Positions 37,004-47,588 of a DNA stretch of 64,000 bases are shown piece after piece (position 1 is the stretch's first letter; each line of letters opens with the position of its first letter). The DNA comes from Balanoglossus misakiensis. Taxonomy: Eukaryota > Hemichordata. The DNA lies in the NCBI GenBank assembly GCA_040954595.2, contig CM082590.2, forward strand, positions 124,001 to 188,000. Direction: 5' to 3'. The position numbers were made by a program, and so were the translations under genes. Under the pieces are notes generated by a model, which saw only the letters and a list, made by a program, of their open reading frames with translations, was not told the origin of the DNA and ran no database searches.

Positions 37004-38336
37004 CTGGCGATTTCCAACCTGTACTGGAAGGGCTGGTTGCTTTTACTTGTTGTTTCAGCATTTAACCCGGCAAACATTGGTAAGTTTCAACTATGGACTC
37101 ACATTCAATCAAATTCAATGTTCATTGCTAAGACATCATTCTGTAGATAGTGTCACATCTTGTTTTCAAAATCACAGAAATGATTTGATTTCTCTCTTTC
37201 AGGCCACAAAGCATGGGAGGAGTATCCGATGTTGAAGTGTATGATGGAAATGTGTATGACAAAGTGAGTGCCTTATTATGTATATGGAACTTTGAGGGTG
37301 TCAGGGATTGTACTCAAAGAACTTGACTTAGAATTCAGTATAAATACATGTAGACGTGTCCCTGTCTGTATACAGACAAGACTTCACTTGTCATATCATT
37401 TGCATTTATCCCTTTATTGATTTAGCTTGCCAAAATGGAGAAACAAGATATCTTGGAGTTTGAAAGTCATTTGGCAGCAGCCTCCACTCATATGCATATT
37501 GATGAGAGCACTAGTTTGTTGCTGGCTCAGTTAACAGGAATGGATCCACAGTAAGTTTGACTTTTTATTCAGTCAACATGCGCCCAGATAAACGATTTCA
37601 CGTCTAGAAATTGGAACCTAGCACATCATAAGACCTAATTCTGTATTCTGTGGATTTTTGGACTACAGCTGGAAATTCTTGAGCGATCGCAATCTGAACA
37701 TACTGAAAAGCGTACAATCCGTTGGCTATACAATTTTAACGCTGTACTGCAGTAGTGGGCCGATGATGTGATTTTAATCTACGAGTTTCAAGTCTTGTGA
37801 AATAATGTGGCCTCACATATCTATAACCCAACAAAATTGCATCTGATTTTGATATTACATGACGCTCTGTTGAGATAGTCCACTGATTCAGCACATTCTC
37901 AAAAATAGTTCTGGGCACACAGTGAAAAACTGTTTCTATATTTTCACCAGTGAAAATACAAGCTCATATCTTCACCGTTAGAACAATAGCACAGTGGCAA
38001 ATGCAGGCGTTGCATGTATGATAAATTGACAGTCTTAGGACCATCAAAAGAGCATTTATGCACAGGGACTGTTTTGAAAGCAATGGTTCAAACAGACTTT
38101 AAAAATAAGTACCAACACATGAACACAGCTGGAATATACTGGGTTTTCAAACCCCCATTGTGGCAACCGGAATGTCTGATACCTGTCCTTGATTTCTTCC
38201 TCACAGTGGTGTTGCAAGAAGACTGCCCTCACAGGTCATGGAACAGTTGAAGAATCTCAACCAAACCTTGAAGATCGGTCATTTGCTGTGCAGAAGCTGA
38301 GGACCAGACTTCCTCCTGGATGTCATCCAACGTCAG
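37004..38336 (+). pseudogene. INTS1: INTS1 (Integrator subunit 1) four-exon fragment, copy B1
   Basis: Exons with AG/GT borders: 37004-37079, 37203-37263, 37426-37550, 38207-38336. They read SNLYWKGWLLLLVVSAFNPA, then GHKAWEEYPMLKCMMEMCMT, then KQDILEFESHLAAAST, then QLKNLNQTLKIGHLLCRS, stop, GPDFLLDVIQRQ. The order and spacing match the conserved middle part of animal INTS1, as I know the family. INTS1 is a large scaffold of the nuclear Integrator complex, which cleaves snRNA and other nascent RNAs. Breaks: TGA at 38298-38300, and exon 2 ends in phase 2 while exon 3 starts in phase 0, so an intervening exon appears lost. No neighbouring INTS1 exons were found. A gene fragment, not a gene. 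Confidence 0.82.
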
Positions 38337-38399
38337 GTAAAAATGTCAGCTTACAGCTGTTGAAAGCCAAAGACTCAAATTGAGCATTGTGGCTTTTTA

Positions 38400-38476
38400 G
38401 GTCCCATTGGGACCTTATAGGATTGGTTGCATCTGTATCTATCTATGTATGGATGTATGTCTGTCCGTCCGTCCAC
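38400..38476. repeat. Palindrome plus CTGTCCGT-type simple repeat
   Basis: A perfect palindrome GGTCCCATTGGGACC (38400-38414) is followed by TATC/TATG and GTCTGTCCGTCCGTCC simple repeats. It sits 63 bp after INTS1 exon 4. It looks like the remnant of a dispersed repeat and recurs in every unit. Confidence 0.55.
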
Positions 38477-38716
38477 ATCAAAAACGTGAAAACCACTGTG
38501 CATATCACCTCAATATTTTTATTTTGAGTCAACTGACCAATATTCAAATGTTGACAGAAATATTTTCCGATTACCAACTTCCTGAGATAGAAAATCACTC
38601 AAGTTTACAGACGTACATAATAAACGATATGCAGCCTTTAAATCCTATCATTCGGTATTTTGAGAAATTACAAAATAAAAGTTGATCCAACAATTTTAGA
38701 ATGGGTGCAATATCGT

Positions 38717-38991
38717 GTGTACAAACATTACGTCCAATCCAAATGTTCAGCAAATTTTGCATTTGACACATTCAAAATAGTGGACTGCCTTTGCTTCCTT
38801 CCATATTTTATGCACAGCGTATAATCAGACTTTAGTTTTGTCCTGTCTTTTCACCCATTATTTGTTCTCTTTTCCTGATCTCCGACAGAGACTATGGTTG
38901 CCACCATCTTGTCCGTTGTTAGGACAGCATACTGCCTTATGGCACTGACTATATACAATTATTGTAACCATAGTCTCTGGTTTCGCACATG
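38717..38991. repeat. Array B internal repeat, segment 2, with 92-bp hairpin
   Basis: The second, diverged copy of segment 1. It contains a perfect 13-bp inverted repeat, AGAGACTATGGTT at 38887-38899 and its complement at 38966-38978, bounding 92 bp. In segment 1 the left arm has decayed while the right arm is largely kept. It may be a small MITE. It recurs in all units that reach this point (for example 45790 in B3). Confidence 0.75.
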
Positions 38992-39160
38992 GTAAATTTT
39001 ATCAAAATTATTGCTGCGGGCCCTACATTTCCTTTGCAAAAGAATTAAAACTGCATTGTATAGCAAACGAAAATTCTGTAACTTCCCAAATCCTGATCTC
39101 AGGGTTTCAACATTTCTTGGAATTTCTTGAGTTTGTAAAATTTGCTGGAAAGTACTTGAT

Positions 39161-39220
39161 TGTCCTACAAAATTGAAATTTGTCCTACAAAATTGAAATT
39201 TATCCTACAAAATTGATTTA
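39161..39220. repeat. 20-bp triplet TGTCCTACAAAATTGAAATT
   Basis: Three direct copies, the third slightly altered. It is present in each complete unit. In B3 the retrotransposon sits inside the third copy. Confidence 0.85.
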
Positions 39221-39536
39221 CCACCTGTGCTGTCTTAAAATGTCACTTGTCATAGAAAGCTTTATCAATTACTTCTGGAGAACAGCATTGCTGATTTTAA
39301 AAACTTGAAAACTGGTGAGAAAATTCTTGTAAACTTCTGGAATTTTATGTTTGTGAACTACTGGTATGTAACTACAATAACAGGTTTCTTTCCTTGGGAT
39401 CAGCTCACTCCATAACAATATGTTTTTGTTTTGTTTTTTTACATCAGAAACTGAAGTCTTACAGACTTTCCATGAACAGGTTTCTGTCATTCAAAGAGTT
39501 TCTGTTTGGTGGCTGCACACCATAGTACCAACAATG

Positions 39537-42500
39537 TTTAAAGTCAACACCAGCGACTACGTACGCAGGTAACAATTCAAGTTTGAGTTCAAAGCACTTG
39601 GAAAACATGGTTTGGTTGTACGTTGGTGAAGTTTCAAAAGCCGAGGATTGTCTTATGCACATGTGCCTAATTTTGTGTATACAAACATTGCATCCAATCC
39701 ATATGTTCTTCAAATTTTGCATTCAAAATGTGGACTGCCTTCGCTTCCTTCCATAATTCATGCACACCGTACAAGTAGACTTAAGTTTTGTCCCTTCTTT
39801 TCACCCAATTTGCTGTCTTTTCCCGATCTCTGACATAGAATATGTCGCCGCCATCTTGTCTGTTGTTAGGACAGCACACTGCCTTGTGGCATTGACTGTG
39901 TACATTTTTTGTAATCAGAGTCTCTGGTTCGGCACATGTGCATTAGATGATTGTCGCCCTTTAAACCCCGGTGAGGGGTATAAAAGACCCCCCAAATCAG
40001 TGGCGAACCTTAATGCCATTTGACTGACAACAGACAACACCAACGATCTTGGCTCTATGAAAATCGGCCCAAACAGGTCCAAGCATAAAGAATTACACCA
40101 CACAACGACAGAAGTTGGCTTTATAAACACACACAGCATAAAGTTATCGACGAAAAATACACGAGCTTTTGAAACAACGATGATTTTGGGAGAAATCTGG
40201 TTTCAGTGCTTTTCAGAAGCGTCCCTGGGAAACAATAACCACGCCATTCAAACAGCTGTCAATCGCATAGAGGTGTAAAGTGTTCAATTATTTTCTATGT
40301 ACATGAGATCAATTACACAGTCATTATGCACGACGACCACTCCCAAATAAACAACTATACAAACACACGTTAATCCGAATCCCCGGTCTTTCTGTCTTTA
40401 CTTTTAATACAAGAGTATTTGATATTTTGATATCAACAGATACCAACCACCACAGCTGGCGATTTCCAACCTGTACTGGAAGGGCTGGTTGCTTTTACTT
40501 GTTGTTTCAGCATTTAACCCGGCAAACATTGGTAAGTTTCAACTATGGACTCACATTCAATCAAATTCAATGTTCATTGCTAAGACATCATTCTGTAGAT
40601 AGTGTCACATCTTGTTTTCAAAATCACAGAAATGATTTGATTTCTCTCTTTCAGGCCACAAAGCATGGGAGGAGTATCCGATGTTGAAGTGTATGATGGA
40701 AATGTGTATGACAAAGTGAGTGCCTTATTATGTATATGGAACTTTGAGGGTGTCAGGGATTGTACTCAAAGAACTTGACTTAGAATTCAGTATAAATACA
40801 TGTAGACGTGTCCCTGTCTGTATACAGACAAGACTTCACTTGTCATATCATTTGCATTTATCCCTTTTTTGATTTAGCTTGCCAAAATGGAGAAACAAGA
40901 TATCTTGGAGTTTGAAAGTCATTTGGCAGCAGCCTCCACTCATATGCATATTGATGAGAGCACTAGTTTGTTGCTGGCTCAGTTATCAGGAATGGATCCA
41001 CAGTAAGTTTGACTTTTTATTCAGTCAACATGCGCCCAGATAAACGATTTCACGTCTAGAAATTGGAACCTAGCACATTATAAGACCTAATTCTGTATTC
41101 TGTGGATTTTTGGACTACAGCTGGAAATTCTTGAGCGATCGCAATCTGAACATACTGAAAAGCGTACAATCCGTTGGCTATACAATTTTAACGCTGTACT
41201 GCAGTAGTGGGCCGATGATGTGATTTTAATCTACGAGTTTCAAGTCTTGTGAAATAATGTGGCCTCACATATCTATAACCCAACAAAATTGCATCTGATT
41301 TTGATATTACATGACGCTCTGTTGAGATAGTCCACTGATTCAGCACATTCTCAAAAATAGTTCTGGGCACACAGTGAAAATCTGTTTCTGTATTTTCACC
41401 AGTGAAAATACAAGCTCATATCTTCACCGTTAGAACAATAGCACAGTGGCAAATGCAGGCGTTGCATGTATGATAAATTGACAGTCTTAGGACCATCAAA
41501 AGAGCATTTATGCACAGGGACTGTTTTGAAAGCAATGGTTCAAACAGACTTTAAAAATAAGTACCAACACATGAACACAGCTGGAATATACTGGGTTTCC
41601 AAACCCCCATTGTGGCAACCGGAATGTCTGATACCTGTCCTTGATTTCTTCCTCACAGTGGTGTTGCAAGAAGACTGCCCTCACAGGTCATGGAACAGTT
41701 GAAGAATCTCAACCAAACCTTGAAGATCGGTCATTTGCTGTGCAGAAGCTGAGGACCAGACTTCCTCCTGGATGTCATCCAACGTCAGGTAAAAATGTCA
41801 GCTTACAGCTGTTGAAAGCCAAAGACTCAAATTGAGCATTGTGGCTTTTTAGGTCCCATTGGGACCTTATAGGATTGGTTGCATCTGTATCTATCTATGT
41901 ATGGATGTATGTCTGTCCGTCCGTCCACATCAAAAACGTGAAAACCACTGTGCATATCACCTCAATATTTTTATTTTGAGTCAACTGACCAATATTCAAA
42001 TGTTGACAGAAATATTTTCCGATTACCAACTTCCTGAGATAGAAAATCACTCAAGTTTACAGACGTACATAATAAACGATATGCAGCCTTTAAATCCTAT
42101 CATTCGGTATTTTGAGAAATTACAAAATAAAAGTTGATCCAACAATTTTAGAATGGGTGCAATATCGTGTCTACAAACATTACGTCCAATCCAAATGTTC
42201 AGCAAATTTTGCATTTGACACATTCAAAATAGTGGACTGCCTTTGCTTCCTTCCATATTTTATGCACAGCGTATAATCAGACTTTAGTTTTGTCCTGTCT
42301 TTTCACCCATTATTTGTTCTCTTTTCCTGATCTCCGACAGAGACTATGGTTGCCACCATCTTGTCCGTTGTTAGGACAGCATACTGCCTTATGGCACTGA
42401 CTATATACAATTATTGTAACCATAGTCTCTGGTTTGGCACATGGTAAATTTTATCAAAATTATTGCTGCGGGCCCTACATTTCCTTTGCAAAAGAATTAA

Positions 42501-42988
42501 AACTGCATTGTATAGCAAACGAAAATTCTGTAACTTCCCAAATCCTGATCTCAGGGTTTCAACATTTCTTGGAATTTCTTGAGTTTGTAAAATTTGCTGG
42601 AAAGTACTTGATTGTCCTACAAAATTGAAATTTGTCCTACAAAATTGAAATTTATCCTACAAAATTGATTTACCACCTGTGCTGTCTTAAAATGTCACTT
42701 GTCATAGAAAGCTTTATCAATTACTTCTGGAGAACAGCATTGCTGATTTTAAAAACTTGAAAACTGGTGAGAAAATTCTTGTAAACTTCTGGAATTTTAT
42801 GTTTGTGAACTACTGGTATGTAACTACAATAACAGGTTTCTTTCCTTGGGATCAGCTCACTCCATAACAATATGTTTTTGTTTTGTTTTTTTACATCAGA
42901 AACTGAAGTCTTACAGACTTTCCATGAACAGGTTTCTGTCATTCAAAGAGTTTCTGTTTGGTGGCTGCACACCATAGTACCAACAATG
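39537..42988. repeat. Array B unit B2
   Basis: Complete unit of 3452 bp with one extra T in a T run before exon 1. Downstream of exon 1 it has the diagnostic bases shared by B3 and B4. Confidence 0.94.
40456..41788 (+). pseudogene. INTS1: INTS1 four-exon fragment, copy B2
   Basis: Exons 40456-40531, 40655-40715, 40878-41002 and 41659-41788. Same TGA (41750-41752) and same missing exon as B1. In exon 3 one base change turns Thr into Ser (QLSGMDP), private to this copy. Confidence 0.8.
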
Positions 42989-45900
42989 TTTAAAGTCAAC
43001 ACCAGCGACTACGTACGCAGGTAACAATTCAAGTTTGAGTTCAAAGCACTTGGAAAACATGGTTTGGTTGTACGTTGGTGAAGTTTCAAAGGCCGAGGAT
43101 TGTCTTATGCACATGTGCCTAATTTCGTGTATACAAACATTGCATCCAATCCATATGTTCTTCAAATTTTGCATTCAAAATGTGGACTGCCTTCGCTTCC
43201 TTCCATAATTCATGCACACCGTACAAGTAGACTTAAGTTTTGTCCCTTCTTTTCACCCAATTTGCTGTCTTTTCCCGATCTCTGACATAGAATATGTCGC
43301 CGCCATCTTGTCTGTTGTTAGGACAGCACACTGCCTTGTGGCATTGACTGTGTACATTTTTTGTAATCAGAGTCTCTGGTTCGGCACATGTGCATTAGAT
43401 GATTGTCGCCCTTTAAACCCCGGTGAGGGGTATAAAAGACCCCCCAAATCAGTGGCGAACCTTAATGCCATTTGACTGACAACAGACAACACCAACGATC
43501 TTGGCTCTATGAAAATCGGCCCAAACAGGTCCAAGCATAAAGAATTACACCACACAACGACAGAAGTTGGCTTTATAAACACACACAGCATAAAGTTATC
43601 GACGAAAAATACACGAGCTTTTGAAACAACGATGATTTTGGGAGAAATCTGGTTTCAGTGCTTTTCAGAAGCGTCCCTGGGAAACAATAACCACGCCATT
43701 CAAACAGCTGTCAATCGCATAGAGGTGTAAAGTGTTCAATTATTTTCTATGTACATGAGATCAATTACACAGTCATTATGCACGACGACCACTCCCAAAT
43801 AAACAACTATACAAACACACGTTAATCCGAATCCCCGGTCTTTCTGTCTTTACTTTAATACAAGAGTATTTGATATTTTGATATCAACAGATACCAACCA
43901 CCACAGCTGGCGATTTCCAACCTGTACTGGAAGGGCTGGTTGCTTTTACTTGTTGTTTCAGCATTTAACCCGGCAAACATTGGTAAGTTTCAACTATGGA
44001 CTCACATTCAATCAAATTCAATGTTCATTGCTAAGACATCATTCTGTAGATAGTGTCACATCTTGTTTTCAAAATCACAGAAATGATTTGATTTCTCTCT
44101 TTCAGGCCACAAAGCATGGGAGGAGTATCCGATGTTGAAGTGTATGATGGAAATGTGTATGACAAAGTGAGTGCCTTATTATGTATATGGAACTTTGAGG
44201 GTGTCAGGGATTGTACTCAAAGAACTTGACTTAGAATTCAGTATAAATACATGTAGACGTGTCCCTGTCTGTATACAGACAAGACTTCACTTGTCATATC
44301 ATTTGCATTTATCCCTTTATTGATTTAGCTTGCCAAAATGGAGAAACAAGATATCTTGGAGTTTGAAAGTCATTTGGCAGCAGCCTCCACTCATATGCAT
44401 ATTGATGAGAGCACTAGTTTGTTGCTGGCTCAGTTAACAGGAATGGATCCACAGTAAGTTTGACTTTTTATTCAGTCAACATGCGCCCAGATAAACGATT
44501 TCACGTCTAGAAATTGGAACCTAGCACATCATAAGACCTAATTCTGTATTCTGTGGATTTTTGGACTACAGCTGGAAATTCTTGAGCGATCGCAATCTGA
44601 ACATACTGAAAAGCGTACAATCCGTTGGCTATACAATTTTAACGCTGTACTGCAGTAGTGGGCCGATGATGTGATTTTAATCTACGAGTTTCAAGTCTTG
44701 TGAAATAATGTGGCCTCACATATCTATAACCCAACAAAATTGCATCTGATTTTGATATTACATGACGCTCTGTTGAGATAGTCCACTGATTCAGCACATT
44801 CTCAAAAATAGTTCTGGGCACACAGTGAAAATCTGTTTCTGTATTTTCACCAGTGAAAATACAAGCTCATATCTTCACCGTTAGAACAATAGCACAGTGG
44901 CAAATGCAGGCGTTGCATGTATGATAAATTGACAGTCTTAGGACCATCAAAAGAGCATTTATGCACAGGGACTGTTTTGAAAGCAATGGTTCAAACAGAC
45001 TTTAAAAATAAGTACCAACACATGAACACAGCTGGAATATACTGGGTTTCCAAACCCCCATTGTGGCAACCGGAATGTCTGATACCTGTCCTTGATTTCT
45101 TCCTCACAGTGGTGTTGCAAGAAGACTGCCCTCACAGGTCATGGAACAGTTGAAGAATCTCAACCAAACCTTGAAGATCGGTCATTTGCTGTGCAGAAGC
45201 TGAGGACCAGACTTCCTCCTGGATGTCATCCAACGTCAGGTAAAAATGTCAGCTTACAGCTGTTGAAAGCCAAAGACTCAAATTGAGCATTGTGGCTTTT
45301 TAGGTCCCATTGGGACCTTATAGGATTGGTTGCATCTGTATCTATCTATGTATGGATGTATGTCTGTCCGTCCGTCCACATCAAAAACGTGAAAACCACT
45401 GTGCATATCACCTCAATATTTTTATTTTGAGTCAACTGACCAATATTCAAATGTTGACAGAAATATTTTCCGATTACCAACTTCCTGAGATAGAAAATCA
45501 CTCAAGTTTACAGACGTACATAATAAACGATATGCAGCCTTTAAATCCTATCATTCGGTATTTTGAGAAATTACAAAATAAAAGTTGATCCAACAATTTT
45601 AGAATGGGTGCAATATCGTGTCTACAAACATTACGTCCAATCCAAATGTTCAGCAAATTTTGCATTTGACACATTCAAAATAGTGGACTGCCTTTGCTTC
45701 CTTCCATATTTTATGCACAGCGTATAATCAGACTTTAGTTTTGTCCTGTCTTTTCACCCATTATTTGTTCTCTTTTCCTGATCTCCGACAGAGACTATGG
45801 TTGCCACCATCTTGTCCGTTGTTAGGACAGCATACTGCCTTATGGCACTGACTATATACAATTATTGTAACCATAGTCTCTGGTTTGGCACATGGTAAAT

Positions 45901-46111
45901 TTTATCAAAATTATTGCTGCGGGCCCTACATTTCCTTTGCAAAAGAATTAAAACTGCATTGTATAGCAAACGAAAATTCTGTAACTTCCCAAATCCTGAT
46001 CTCAGGGTTTCAACATTTCTTGGAATTTCTTGAGTTTGTAAAATTTGCTGGAAAGTACTTGATTGTCCTACAAAATTGAAATTTGTCCTACAAAATTGAA
46101 ATTTATCCTAC
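42989..46111. repeat. Array B unit B3, left part
   Basis: Runs up to the retrotransposon's left target duplication (CCTAC, 46107-46111). The right part resumes at 53963. Confidence 0.94.
43907..45239 (+). pseudogene. INTS1: INTS1 four-exon fragment, copy B3
   Basis: Exons 43907-43982, 44106-44166, 44329-44453 and 45110-45239, with the shared nonsense codon at 45201-45203. The retrotransposon lies about 870 bp downstream of exon 4 and does not break the exons. Confidence 0.8.
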
Positions 46112-46736
46112 TGTAGAATCTGAAAATCCTACAGCCTATGGTCCCCGACAGATACACAACGAGATACACGTATTGTTGACCTCGTTTAATAATATAAATA
46201 CGTACGGTTCTGGAAATAAATTACAGGTACAATAAATTCAAGGAAATTATAACAATGTCAAAACCGGCATAGAAATGTTAAGCACGGCAGCAATAAATGT
46301 GTACAATACATCAAGTATTCACTAAAGAAAATAGTCAGAAATTATCTCGAAATGCAAACGTTCTGAAGTTGAAGAATATAATTCGGCAGAAAGTGCCACG
46401 TCACCATCCAGTTGTCTGCAGAGTAAAATGCCACGTCACCATCCAGTTGTCTTTAGACTAAAATAAATTCGTATACGACCGGAAAACAACTCACCTCGGA
46501 TTGTGAAATTTCGGGGGCGATAGTTACAGCACGCTCACAACTAATTGTTAACTACAGCAAATTAGTAGGCCGTGCGGACAGGAACACAGTAGTGTTCAGT
46601 AAAACGAAAGGGAAAAACTGGCCACTGGAAGGGCCTAAGCTTAAATAGCTACGAACAATTTGCATATTAGGCCACATCCGCGCACTAGCAGTACACCTGC
46701 TTTTTGAACAGCCAATGAGCAGAGCTTGCAGTAATA
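46112..46736 (-). repeat. 3' LTR of the BEL/Pao element
   Basis: 625 bp. On the element strand it starts TATTACTGC and ends TCTACA, so the left terminus is TA rather than the usual TG. It holds a two-copy direct repeat (GCCACGTCACCATCCAGTTG, near 46396-46465), also in the other LTR. Confidence 0.93.
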
Positions 46737-46970
46737 TACCGGCCCCAAAAAGCGCACCATTCAAGGAGCATTTTTTAAATCTATTTATCTGCAAGATCTG
46801 GAATAGATCAGAACAAAAAACGTTAATTTCATAAACAAGAAATTCACAAAATGCACATACTTTGATCTATTATTTTACGCGATACTGAATTCATAAACTG
46901 CTTTCAAAATCTTGAATTTTAAGTTGAAATTAGGTGTACTCTCGTAAAATTTGATTCAAACAGAGTTTAC
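46737..46970 (-). other. 3' untranslated region of the BEL/Pao element
   Basis: 234 bp between the end of the integrase frame and the 3' LTR. TTTTTGGGGCCGG next to the LTR is the only candidate for a polypurine-tract region, and it is a poor one. Confidence 0.5.
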
Positions 46971-47588
46971 TCAAACGGCTCCTTCCAACAAACACAACTT
47001 TCTGACATCCCTACGAAGTTGGCCAGTCGCAGTTTTCACGATGACTTGTCGTGTATTGCCGAATTTGTCTGGAAAGGTCTGTTCTATGACACCTTTGGAC
47101 CAGTGACCTCTGGGCTGGTTCTCATCCACGATGATCACAAGATCTCCAGCAACCAGATTTCGTTTCGGTCGTAACCACTTTTGTCGTTGCTGAAGTGACG
47201 GAAGATATTCTTGGATCCATCGTTGCCAAAATACGTCTGCCATTTTCTGAGCTTGCTTACGATGGTCACGATGCATTGTAACAGCCAGTAGATCACTTGA
47301 AGTGCATGGATTAGGTCGTAATAGCAATAAACTATTAGGGGTGAGAACCTCGAGGTCATTGGGGTCGTCTGACTGCTGTACCAATGGTCTGTCGTTCAGT
47401 ATCTTTTCGACCTCAGTCAGTAAGGTGAGTAGTGTTTCGTCGTCAACCAGCTGGTTACCCATTAGCGATCGAAGGATTTTTCTGACAGACCGGATCATCC
47501 TCTCCCACGCTCCGCCTGTGTGACTAGCTGCTGGTGGGTTGAAATTCCATTGAATATTCTTCTGTCTTAGAACATCTGTAATTCTCTC
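46971..47588 (-). pseudogene. pol: Integrase C-terminal part and DUF5641-like tail, cut off by an in-frame stop
   Basis: In the same reading frame as the upstream gag-pol ORF, directly after its TAA (47589-47591), with no other break to the stop at 46971. It contains the NPPAASHTGGAWER motif with the third acidic residue of the integrase catalytic triad, then a DUF5641-like tail (VFWQRWIQEYLPSLQQR, GDLVIIVDE, GHWSKGVIEQ). The first Met after the stop is at 47498. Without readthrough this part would not be joined to the integrase core. Confidence 0.85.

Larger units (their letters stand above)
36086..39536. repeat. Array B unit B1 (edge copy)
   Basis: Order within the unit: intron-like DNA with repeat segment 1, INTS1 exons 1-4, a CTGTCCGTCC-type simple repeat, repeat segment 2, and a 20-bp triplet. 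Private changes cluster near its left end (for example ACACAGGTAAAAAT against ACGCAGGTAACAAT). Confidence 0.94.

Noticed and set aside
37004-37079. Plus-strand 86-aa ORF in another frame over INTS1 exon 1
   Set aside because: It ignores the splice sites and lacks similarity; the exon frame with YWKGW and FNPANI is the conserved one.
39161-39220. Direct-repeat triplet as a CRISPR-like array
   Set aside because: The repeats abut with no spacers, there are only three, and the DNA is from an animal.
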